The notes under the pieces are model-generated. The model saw nothing but the letters and a program-made list of their open reading frames with translations. It was not told where the DNA came from and did not search any database. From a bacterium (lineage in GTDB: Bacteria > Orphanbacterota > Orphanbacteria > Orphanbacterales > Orphanbacteraceae), in NCBI GenBank assembly GCA_025782575.1, contig JALGYY010000048.1, positions 1 to 64,000 on the forward strand: 64,000 nucleotides of DNA, written 5' to 3'. Positions 53,127 to 62,000 of the stretch are shown piece after piece. A program made the position numbers and the translations under genes. Position 1 is the first letter of the stretch. Every line of letters starts with the position of its first letter.

Positions 53127-54533
53127 GTGCTGTTTACGCAGCCCATTTTTCTCATCTATTTTGCTCTCGTGTTCTGCCTGCACTGGACTATACAGCGAAA
53201 CAGCGCACGAAAGGTCATGCTCCTGGCTGCGAGCTATGTCTTCTATGCGGGCTGGGACTGGCGATTCCTGATTCTCATCGCTGCCTCGACGATCATTGAC
53301 TTCGCGGTCGGTCTGATCCTGCGTGCGCCTCGGCCGGTGCTCAACCGCAAAGTCTGGTTAGTCCTGAGTCTGTCGGCCAACCTCGGAATCCTAGGTGTGT
53401 TCAAATACTTCAATTTCTTCGTCGAATCGGCCCACGGTCTACTTACTGCAGTCGGAGTCACCCTGGAAGCTCGGATGTTTGGCATAGTGCTACCCGTGGG
53501 GATCAGTTTCTTCACTTTTCAATCGATGAGTTATACCATCGACGTGTATCGAGGGAGGATCAAGCCCGTCCGCAGCTTCACTGATTTTGCTCTATTCGTC
53601 GCATTCTTCCCGCAGCTCGTCGCCGGCCCCATCGTGCGCGCAGCCACATTTCTCCCGCAGCTCGCCATTCGTCGCCGGCTTTCCGACGTCATGTTCAAGG
53701 GCCCTATCGCCCTTTTTCTTACCGGCTTCATCAAGAAGGTCTGCATAGCGGATAATCTTGCGCCGGTAGTTGATAGTGTATTCGCCGATCCGGGAGCATT
53801 CGACGTCGTCAGCATTTGGATCGCTGTGCTGTTTTACGCCGCACAGATCTATTGTGATTTCTCCGGCTACACCGACATGGCCATTGCTGTGGCGCGCTTG
53901 CTTGGATATGAACTATGCCTCAATTTCAGCTTTCCCTACTTCGCTTCAAATATTCAGGAGTTCTGGAGGAGGTGGCACATCAGTCTCTCGACGTGGCTCC
54001 GCGACTACCTCTACATCTCCTTAGGAGGAAACCGGGGATCAAAGTTATTTGCTATGCGAAATCTCATGCTCACCATGTTACTCGGCGGTTTCTGGCACGG
54101 TGCATCCTGGAACTTCGTCGTCTGGGGTGGCCTGCACGGATTCGCGCTAGTGGTACACCGGATCTATCAAGAAACAGTTGGCGGGAATCGGTACGTGGCC
54201 GGATTAATGAAGATGTTTGGTATTGTGCTGACCTTCTATTGGGTGTGCTTGACCTGGATCTTCTTTCGGGCCACCAATTTTGCGGACGCCTACACTTGCC
54301 TCAAAGCATTCGTGATTTTCCAATCACCCGGCCAGGCAACATTAGGCCCTGAACTGCTCTGGTGGTTACCACCAATGATACTGGCGCACTGGATCATGTA
54401 CCGACGCCCCATCGAGGAACGTGTCGAGCAAGTGCCCAACTGGGCGTGCGCCATCGGGTACGGCCTGGCAACATTTTTTGCGCTGCTGTTCCTTCGCTTC
54501 GGCTACAGTCAATTCATCTACTTTCAATTCTGA
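53127..54533 (+). CDS. MBOAT O-acyltransferase (AlgI/DltB family)
   Basis: 468 residues with ten or more helices. Signatures: FLIYFALVFCLHW, SFFTFQSMSYTIDVYRG, FFPQLVAGPIVRA, YCDFSGYTDMAIAVARLLGY, QEFWRRWHISLSTWLRDYLY, and the catalytic region GGFWHGASWNFVVWGGLHG with the active-site His. It carries an acyl group across the inner membrane for transfer to a surface polysaccharide by the SGNH partner. The start is GTG 53127, touching the upstream stop, so translation is coupled. Confidence 0.92.
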   Translation: MLFTQPIFLIYFALVFCLHWTIQRNSARKVMLLAASYVFYAGWDWRFLILIAASTIIDFAVGLILRAPRPVLNRKVWLVLSLSANLGILGVFKYFNFFVESAHGLLTAVGVTLEARMFGIVLPVGISFFTFQSMSYTIDVYRGRIKPVRSFTDFALFVAFFPQLVAGPIVRAATFLPQLAIRRRLSDVMFKGPIALFLTGFIKKVCIADNLAPVVDSVFADPGAFDVVSIWIAVLFYAAQIYCDFSGYTDMAIAVARLLGYELCLNFSFPYFASNIQEFWRRWHISLSTWLRDYLYISLGGNRGSKLFAMRNLMLTMLLGGFWHGASWNFVVWGGLHGFALVVHRIYQETVGGNRYVAGLMKMFGIVLTFYWVCLTWIFFRATNFADAYTCLKAFVIFQSPGQATLGPELLWWLPPMILAHWIMYRRPIEERVEQVPNWACAIGYGLATFFALLFLRFGYSQFIYFQF

Positions 54534-54732
54534 GACGAGACACTCTAGAGACGGACTCCGAATAAGCAGATTGGGACCAGGAAGCCGGGATCAACTCCTG
54601 AAAACGCTCGGATCCCCCACATTGCGACCCCGAACGCGGAACAATCCGATCATCTGAATGGACCCCTCGCACGGACTCGCCGGGTTGATTGTCGTTTTCA
54701 TTCCCGATGTTAAGATGGCATACTTGTAGTCT

Positions 54733-55728
54733 ATGCACGTATTGCTTGCCACCGACAGCAGCGCAGATGATCGAAAGACGTTTGCTGCGGCCGAATCTCT
54801 ACTGAGAGCCGGGTTCCGTGTAACCCTCGGTGGGGACAAACTGTCCAGGCCGGTTTTTCAACTATCGGCGAGTATGGGGCATCTGCACTACCCGCATCCG
54901 ATCTCGAATCCATCGGCTTTCATTAGACAGGTTGTCGAGGCGGTCTCGACCCGATCCATCGATCTTGTCCTGCCTTTCTCGGATGGCACGACTATCGCGA
55001 TAACCGACAGTCAAAAGCAGATCCAGTTTCGCACACTGGTAGCACCTCGTGAGTCCTTTCGGTTGGCATCTGATAAGCTGAGGCTCCTCAGGTATGCGGA
55101 GAGAATCGGAATCTCGATTCCGCGTACCTATGCTCCCGAAAGCCTTGACGATTACCGAGCTGTTGCCGATCAGATCCAGTTCCCATGTGTGGCAAAATGG
55201 AGGCGAAGCTCTGCAGGGATCGGACTTCAGTTTCCCCGGACTCCCGAGCAACTAATCCATTTGGCTAAAGCCGACAAGCTGAAATCCGATTCCGCATTCG
55301 ATCAGCGCCATCTTGTTCAAGAGTTCATTCCCGGGGAGATACGGGACGTGGCTTGTCTTTTTCGAAATGGTAAACCTCTCGCCACGTTGGTTAGCCGGAG
55401 AATCACAATGCAACCTTCTACAGGTGGTCCGGGGTTGGTTGTAGAGACAGTAAGTGATCCGGCTCTTGCAAGGCTCGGCGAAAAGCTCCTCTCCTCGTTG
55501 GATTGGCATGGACCGGCCCAGGTAGAATTTCGGGTCGATGAGCGAAACGGTGAACCGTATCTAATGGAAATCAATGCTCGCTTCTGGGGGACTCTCGCCC
55601 TGGCGATTGAAGCAGGGATTGATTTCCCCGTCATGGCGTGTCGCATGGCTTTGGGAGAGGAAGTTGAAATCGGCCAAGAGTATCGCTCGGGCATCCGTCG
55701 TCGATTGCCGTTCCTGGAGGGCCCTTAG
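54733..55728 (+). CDS. ATP-grasp protein, possibly C-truncated
   Basis: 331 residues with a pre-ATP-grasp N-domain (MHVLLATDSSADDRKTFAAA) and an ATP-grasp core: LASDKLRLLRYAERIGISIP, FPCVAKWRRSSAGIGL (nucleotide lysine), HLVQEFIPGEIRDV, GPAQVEFRVDERNGEPYLME followed by INARFWGTLALAI (metal ligands E and N). It belongs to the carboxylate-amine ligase group often seen with surface glycan genes. It stops soon after the core (GIRRRLPFLEGP), while relatives usually have 40-80 more residues. No Shine-Dalgarno is visible; a CATACT at 54719-54724, 8 nt before the ATG, suggests a leaderless transcript. Confidence 0.78.
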   Translation: MHVLLATDSSADDRKTFAAAESLLRAGFRVTLGGDKLSRPVFQLSASMGHLHYPHPISNPSAFIRQVVEAVSTRSIDLVLPFSDGTTIAITDSQKQIQFRTLVAPRESFRLASDKLRLLRYAERIGISIPRTYAPESLDDYRAVADQIQFPCVAKWRRSSAGIGLQFPRTPEQLIHLAKADKLKSDSAFDQRHLVQEFIPGEIRDVACLFRNGKPLATLVSRRITMQPSTGGPGLVVETVSDPALARLGEKLLSSLDWHGPAQVEFRVDERNGEPYLMEINARFWGTLALAIEAGIDFPVMACRMALGEEVEIGQEYRSGIRRRLPFLEGP

Positions 55729-55775
55729 GGTGAATCCCTCAAGCTTCAATTGCTGCTCGCTTCAATTCCTTCGAA

Positions 55776-56180
55776 CTAATACATCATCGCCGGATTGTTG
55801 TAGTGCTTGAATTCGATCAGATTATTAGACGGGTCTCGTAGAAAGAACGAAATGTGCTCGTCGATGTCCCCGCCAAACCGCACGAATGGTTCACGAAACA
55901 TTACCGCTTTACTTCGGCGAGCCCGCATCAATACTTTGTCAAAATCCTTTCGATGGAGAAACGTAACCCCAAAATGGCGGGGGTATATTTCAGGCTCCCG
56001 ATCAATCTGGTCTGGCAAGAGATGACAAACCAACTGATCGCCAAAAAAGTCGAAGGTTACTCGATCATCACGACGGCGAGCCCGGCGGCAACCGAGGACC
56101 TCCACATAGAATGCTTCGGCCTCGTCAAGATCCGCACAGGGTATTGCCTGATGAAATACATTTTCCGGATTACGGGGCAT
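55776..56180 (-). CDS. VOC-family (glyoxalase-fold) protein
   Basis: About 134 residues, two beta-alpha-beta-beta-beta modules: VFHQAIPCADLDEAEAFYVE, VLGCRRARRRDDRVTFDFFG with LVCHLL, then PRHFGVTFLHRKDFDKVLMR and HISFFLRDPSNNLIEFKHYN. Metal ligands H (FHQ), H (RHFG) and E (IEFK) are present, as in dioxygenase-like members. Substrate unknown. ATG 56180 with GGGAG 6 nt upstream is preferred over an in-frame TTG at 56192. Confidence 0.85.
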   Translation of the reverse strand: MPRNPENVFHQAIPCADLDEAEAFYVEVLGCRRARRRDDRVTFDFFGDQLVCHLLPDQIDREPEIYPRHFGVTFLHRKDFDKVLMRARRSKAVMFREPFVRFGGDIDEHISFFLRDPSNNLIEFKHYNNPAMMY

Positions 56181-56378
56181 GCGTGCTCCCAAGTACTACC
56201 GTCTCGACGATCAGGTTGAGATTCTATCAAATCGGCCCATGACGACCAAGTATTCGGGGACAACTGCCTGAGCCGTTTGGCCGACTGGCCTCTATAATAG
56301 GGAAGCAGACATCGAATTCATTCAGAAAAATCCGTCCGGGTTGATCCTGCGACCTGGCGTTCATTACGTTAGGATTCG

Positions 56379-57137
56379 CTACGATCTCCACCGGGACATC
56401 GGCCCCAGATCAAGCGCCTTGTCGACGCATTCCTTCTCGAGCAGACGGACGGCCCGGCGGCTTTGCAAGCCTGCTTCGCAGCAGATGATGGAGTGCCGGC
56501 CGCGGAAATCATCCAGGTTATCGCGGATCTGATCGAGCGGGACGTTCATTGCTCCGGGGAGATGACCACGGGCGAAGTCTACAGGAGTCCGGACATCGAT
56601 GAGAATCCCGCCCGAAGATAGCATCTCCTTCGCTTTTTCGAGTGGCACCCGGGGTGTCCATTCGCCCATCAGTCGGAGGGCCACTTCATACATCCAGGAT
56701 GCCGCACAGAAGTGCGTCGCTATGACGATGATCTGGAGCGGGATGAGGATCGCTCCGAGCAGGTATGCCGCTGTCGGGCTGTTCCAGGTGAACGCGGCCC
56801 CTATCCCGAGATTCATCGACCCGCCGATGAAGCAGGCAATTCTCCTCGGCAGCGGGTTGGGCGGAAGCTTGACTCCGTTCCACATCGGCCGGATTGCATT
56901 ATTGTAGATTATGTCAAAAGGATGCCACGCAGGAATCCAGAACCAGAGGATGCCGAGCAGGGCGAGAGCGAAGTGGATCGCCGGCTGCTGCGTCACGAGA
57001 CCCGAGACGGCGACAAACATGCATACCGCCGGCGTGAAGCGGAGGCCCCAATCAATCTTCTTCAGTTCTTCGGGCCCGTAGCGATAACCCTGCTGCGCCA
57101 GAGATCTCTCTTTGAAACTGAGTGACCCGCTCTCCAT
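56379..57137 (-). CDS. DUF4395-rhodanese fusion
   Basis: 252 residues. N-terminal DUF4395 with four membrane helices (DWGLRFTPAVCMFVAVSGL, FALALLGILWFWIPAWHPFD, RRIACFIGGSMNLGIGAAF, LLGAILIPLQIIVIATHF), followed by a cytoplasmic rhodanese domain (GGILIDVRTPVDFARGHLPG, MNVPLDQIRDNL) with the active-site loop IICCEAGLQSRRA. Rhodaneses carry sulfane sulfur on the loop cysteine. DUF4395 plus rhodanese fusions likely pass sulfur at the inner membrane. ATG 57137 has GGAGG 5 nt upstream; the frame extends to 57200 without a ribosome site. Confidence 0.82.
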   Translation of the reverse strand: MESGSLSFKERSLAQQGYRYGPEELKKIDWGLRFTPAVCMFVAVSGLVTQQPAIHFALALLGILWFWIPAWHPFDIIYNNAIRPMWNGVKLPPNPLPRRIACFIGGSMNLGIGAAFTWNSPTAAYLLGAILIPLQIIVIATHFCAASWMYEVALRLMGEWTPRVPLEKAKEMLSSGGILIDVRTPVDFARGHLPGAMNVPLDQIRDNLDDFRGRHSIICCEAGLQSRRAVRLLEKECVDKALDLGPMSRWRS

Positions 57138-57303
57138 ATCTTCCTCCCATTGATTGCCCGACATTTCGGACATTAAAGCATGAATCTCTTGTCCTGCCAA
57201 ACCGAATAAAGATGAATGGGGAGGTTGCGAAGTAAATGCGGACGGAGTATTTTGGGACTACAGGAGGTGAGTGTCCACATCGACCGCCTTCTGCGTTTCT
57301 GAT

Positions 57304-58134
57304 TCACCCGATCTTGCGGATCATCGACATCCCGGTATCGTGGAGCATCTTCGCGACGTTCGACATGAGTTGCAAGGTTTGCTGCGTCTTTTGGAGCATG
57401 CTCTGGAGGTCGACATTGGCTAGCTGGGCGTCATCACTAACCGTCGACAATTTTTCTTCCATCCCATGTATGGCGTCACTGAAATCGATCCGGGCTTTAG
57501 AAATTTCATCGCGAAGACCTGTCTTCAATTCATTAAAGTACCGTATCTTGTCGGCGTAGAACTGCAAGTCTTCGAGGCTCTCAACATAGGCTTGGCGAAG
57601 AGTGTCCTGAATCAGCTTGTTCAAATCGGCGTCGCCTGCCGCCCCAACTGCTTTCTGCCAAGCATCCGTCCCTTTACCGTACCCCCCTGCCTTAAGGTGA
57701 GCCGCAGTACTATCAAGACCGGCACGAGCGGCCCCCGTAACAACACTGCCTGTCGCAGTGGTAAGACTAATGCCGACATTGGTCCACGCCAGTGTCCGCT
57801 CGGCCTGATGCTTCGCGGCAGCCTGGTCCTTCTTGTTCTTCATTGCCTCGATCTTTGTCTCCTGCATCTGCGTAGCCATGTTCTTATCGCCCGATGACTC
57901 TTTCTGCGCCATCTTCACCGTCGCAAGCAGCGTCTGGATACCGGGTGACTCAAAATCGGACGGCGAGCCGGACATGAGCTTCGATAACCCGCTGGAGAAT
58001 GCCTTGGCGCGCTGATCGGTAGACTTGCCATGGTCGGGTCGGAGGATATTCTGCTTTCCCGCCTGTTTCCCAGGGTTCGGAGGCGTAGCATCGGGCTGGA
58101 TCGGGGGTTTCTGCGGATCATTCGGGATCTTCAC
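57304..58134 (-). CDS. coiled-coil protein with MKIP/Pro-rich leader, unknown
   Basis: 276 residues, no signal peptide. Start MKIPNDPQKPPIQPDATPPN is Pro-rich; middle has a small-residue, weakly hydrophobic stretch (WTNVGISLTTATGSVVTGAA, ~115-135); the last 100 residues are heptad-rich helices (LQFYADKIRYFNELKTGL, QSMLQKTQQTLQLMSNVAKM). This order, disordered start, hydrophobic patch, coiled coil, is like type III translocator/filament proteins, but I see no sequence match I can name. GTG 58134 has GGAGG 6 nt upstream. The leader matches that of the gene at 36162-36704. Confidence 0.6.
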   Translation of the reverse strand: MKIPNDPQKPPIQPDATPPNPGKQAGKQNILRPDHGKSTDQRAKAFSSGLSKLMSGSPSDFESPGIQTLLATVKMAQKESSGDKNMATQMQETKIEAMKNKKDQAAAKHQAERTLAWTNVGISLTTATGSVVTGAARAGLDSTAAHLKAGGYGKGTDAWQKAVGAAGDADLNKLIQDTLRQAYVESLEDLQFYADKIRYFNELKTGLRDEISKARIDFSDAIHGMEEKLSTVSDDAQLANVDLQSMLQKTQQTLQLMSNVAKMLHDTGMSMIRKIG

Positions 58135-58360
58135 GGCAGCCTCCTGGCGTTTAGAGTCTCGCAGCGATCGTGCTGTACCGCCAAGAAATTCTTTCGCGAT
58201 ATCCGCCTGACCACAGATCGATCATCATTTATGCTTGAAGCCATGATACCACAACTACTTTTCGATACATCAGCTTCCCAAACCGGTCTACCGCCACGCC
58301 CTTCAATTAGTTGGTGCCGCTATTGCGCGGAGCGAGTTTCATGGAGCAACAGACGGAATG

Positions 58361-59011
58361 CTAGAGGAGTATTTCTGCGCCGTGCTTCGCTTCGATTTGT
58401 TGGATCTCTGAAAGGATCGCAGCGGCGTAGGACGGGTGGCCGTTCCACGACTCGGGATCGCCAGGGGAAAGGCCGTTATCCGGCGCAAGGCGGTCGACCT
58501 CCTCCTGCGCATTCACAAAGAATTCCGGCCCCTGTCCGAAAAATGCACTGGCCAGAATGACTCGGAGGTCTCGGTAGTCAACACCCTCAAAGTGAACGAA
58601 CACCCAAGAGGGATCCTCTAAAAGAGCGGCTTCCGCCATTTCGATCGCGCCCTCCCGATTTCCCACCGCAAGTAATACGGCCGCGTATCCGGCATATGTT
58701 TCTGCATCAGATGAGCCGGCGGCCGCCACGGCAAAGTGTGTCGCCGCCGAATCGAGTTCTCCTTGGAACGCGAACGACCAACCGAGCCCTGACTCGGCTA
58801 ACAGCGAGGATGGTTCGCGCGCCAGAATCTCGTAGAAGAGTATTACCGCGTCCGAGTACTCCCCAACCTCGAACACGCTCCAGGCGTCATCGAGAGTAAT
58901 TTCTCCCGACGGTCCCGGAGTATTCGTCCCGCCGTCACCGCAACCGGCCAGGGCCATGAGAAGCGCCGCTGACCGAAGAAGGCCTGCCCCCCGGGCGCGC
59001 GAGTAAATCAC
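58361..59011 (-). CDS. TPR lipoprotein
   Basis: 216 residues with a lipobox (SAALLMALAGC, Cys ~24) and two to three TPRs (AWSVFEVGEYSDAVILFYEI, AESGLGWSFAFQGELDSAAT, AVLLAVGNREGAIEMAEAAL). It starts at GTG 59011, overlapping the TGA of the giant secreted protein gene by four bases (GTGA), so the two are translationally coupled. It may help assemble or anchor that protein at the outer membrane. Confidence 0.8.
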   Translation of the reverse strand: MIYSRARGAGLLRSAALLMALAGCGDGGTNTPGPSGEITLDDAWSVFEVGEYSDAVILFYEILAREPSSLLAESGLGWSFAFQGELDSAATHFAVAAAGSSDAETYAGYAAVLLAVGNREGAIEMAEAALLEDPSWVFVHFEGVDYRDLRVILASAFFGQGPEFFVNAQEEVDRLAPDNGLSPGDPESWNGHPSYAAAILSEIQQIEAKHGAEILL

Positions 59012-62000
59012 TTTAGAAGAACCATTTTCTTCGTCTCCACGAATGATCCGGCTTCGAGCCGGTAGAGGTAGACGCCGGAGGCCAGATTACCTCCCCTTTC
59101 CTCTGTGCCGTTCCACGATACTTCGTGTGGCCCGGCTTCGAATATCCCATCGACGAGACGGGTGATTCGCCGACCCTGGACGTTATAGATGTCGAGCTTT
59201 ATGTGCTCACGGTCGGCAAGCGTGAACGATATTGTCGTAAACGCGTTGAACGGATTAGGTACGTTTGGCGCGAGTGCGGTGAGCACCGGTATCCCGTCGC
59301 CTGGAGAGCCCGCCCCGATCGTGAATGCGCCGAGCCGATCAGTGATGGCGACGAGTGTCCCTGTCTCGTCGTCGAAGGCCGTCGGAAGCGCCGTCCAGGA
59401 TCCGTCCGGATCGCGGCGTAAGATGCGAAGCGCGGCGGCCGGATCACTCTGTTCATCGTGCGGTGCGGCGAGACGAACCTCGGCCGGCTTTTCGAGCCTG
59501 GCCCCTTCGGGCTGCAACCGGTAAATGATCGCCGACTCGTCATCCTCCCCCGCTCCCGTATCCCGTGTGAGCAGGACGAACCCGTCCCGCCGAAATGCGC
59601 CGTCCGGAACGGAGAGCTGGAATCCGCCGTCGGAACTTTTAATCGTTCTCCGCTTTTCATCCACCGGAAAGCTCTCGAACGTGTAGCTCGTCTCACTCCG
59701 GTTGAGTGCTTCATCGGTCGCGACGGCGATTACCGCAATCTCTCCCTCACTGTCATCGGTGAGCACGTATGATCCGGCGTAAACCGAAGTGCCGTCGCCG
59801 CCGCGCGGCTCCATCGGGATCGTGTCGCCCGCGACGACCACGGTCGGCGATTCCGAAAGAGGCTCATCCACAACCACGATAATCTCGAGGAACGCCGGGA
59901 GGATCGGGTTCTGAAGAACCCCGATCGTTGTTTGCGGCGCGTCCCGATCGGGAATAGTCTCGGTGGTAAACACAGCATAAACACCGAGCTTCGTGATCGA
60001 CGCCACCACTTCGTGAAACGCCGTGTCCACCACACCCCCCACCGACTCCCATTCCGACGATTCGGGGATCCAACGGAAAATCTGTAGGGAGAACTCGTTC
60101 CCATACGGGCCGTCGCTCGATTCAAAGAGGCTTTCCGAGTAACGAATGGTCGCCGTGTTTTCACCCGATAGATCTCCTGCCGGCACGAGGGAGAGGGCGT
60201 GTGCCTTACTCGATTGTATCGACAACGGGTCTAACCCGCCCCGGGGTACGGGATAGGGAGAAGAAAGAATCGCGGTCTTCTCGACATCGTTCGTCGGGTC
60301 AAACGTGAACCATGCGGCACCGTCAGAGCCTTTCGCCGCTTCCCCCGATCCTTCAGGTGATTCAGAGACTTTGTATTCCTCTATAAAGAAGAAACTCTCT
60401 CCCGAGTCATCGACCGCCCAGACGGTGAACGATCCCGACGATCCGAGATCCTCTGTGACCAACGCATCGTAGCCGCCTTCCGATTCGAGGATTTCGAGAG
60501 AACTTTCTCCGCCCGCATTCGACGCATGATCGACTGTTGGCGGCGCAGTGAAGAGAACCGCGGGGTCGAGAGAAAACGTGACGGCCCCGTTGTCGGAAAG
60601 TTGAAGAGAAACGACGGCCGGAAAGTGGCCGTTTACTTTTCGCAGTTCCAGCTCGACGCTCTCTTCTTCGGGGAGTCCCATCGAGCCGGAATACCACTCA
60701 CCGCTATGAGCCGCCCGCTTGCCGGTTAAGATTTCGCGGCCGTACGAGAGAACAGTGTCCCCCGTACGCACCCCGAGAAGGCGGATCTTACCCGCGTCCG
60801 ACGTGTTACCCTGCACGATCGTGCGGCTTCCGGCGTGTACGGTGCGAACCGTTGAATTCGCCTTCGGATTCCCGGTAATCAAACCGAGTACGGTGAGCGA
60901 CATCGTCCGGCCGACCGGCGGTCCCGGGTTGAGCGGGAATACCACGCGGGCGCCGACATCGTGGTCGAACTGGACCAGATGGCCGCCGCGCGCTTCCTCG
61001 TTCGGCCCGTACAGGTACGTACGGCCTGCTGGAAGCTCCCTCTCACCCGGCCGCACGATCGACGCCAGAACTCCGGAGTATATCTTTTCGAAAGTATCCT
61101 CGAACATCTTCGCGCACGATTTGTCATTGCTGAACCACTGCCTGGTGTTCCGGCAATCCTCAGTGTAGACCGCCTCGCTCGATAGTTCGGACGCGCTAGG
61201 TTCAAAATGGGCACCATCGTTATCCATATAGCCGTATGGGCTATCATGAAGGTCGCGGACATCGCATCGACCTCCGAAACCGATAAACTTATACTCATCC
61301 TTAAACGAAAGCGCATAGTGACCCCACTCGTGAAGAATGGTCGAATACTGCGCCCCTTTCTTGAGATCGAGCGGGTCCTCGTCGTACGATTTGTTTCGCG
61401 CCTTGTCCGGATCCCCGTACGACTTTCGCGGCATATTAACTGGGGTACCGAAGAAGCCGGGTCCTCGATGGATACCATCGACATCGCTAACACTAGGCCA
61501 TACGGAATTGCTCGTATTGATCTGTATGTCCGCACTGTCCCAGTGATCTCCGTTATCGTAGATCATTACCGTGTCGATTCGAATCTGCCCGTCAGCCACA
61601 TCGTAAAAGTAGTTTGATCCCCTGCGGAACACTTCCTCCAATGATCGAATGTAGGAAAGCAGGGCATCCCACTCTATGGAAACGACGACATTGTAGGCGA
61701 TAACCGTGTGGCCGATTTCGATGCGCTGGTTAAGGGTATCCTTCACTTCGTCGAAGGATGCCGCTCCCGTGCTATCATGAAATTTCTCATTGTCTACTGT
61801 GATAGAGTACATCGAACCGGGGTTTGCAGATCGCTTGATCGCGGGCTCGATGTGAACCAGCTTTCTGATGCGAATCGAGTCGGCAATTTCGACGCCGAGG
61901 TCTCGCACTAGGATCCGCCCGAGTGAGTCGGTCGTAACAATTTCTTCTTGCGCCTCGATAAAGTCAGGCCTTTGACTCTCGAGGCGCGAAACAATGAACT

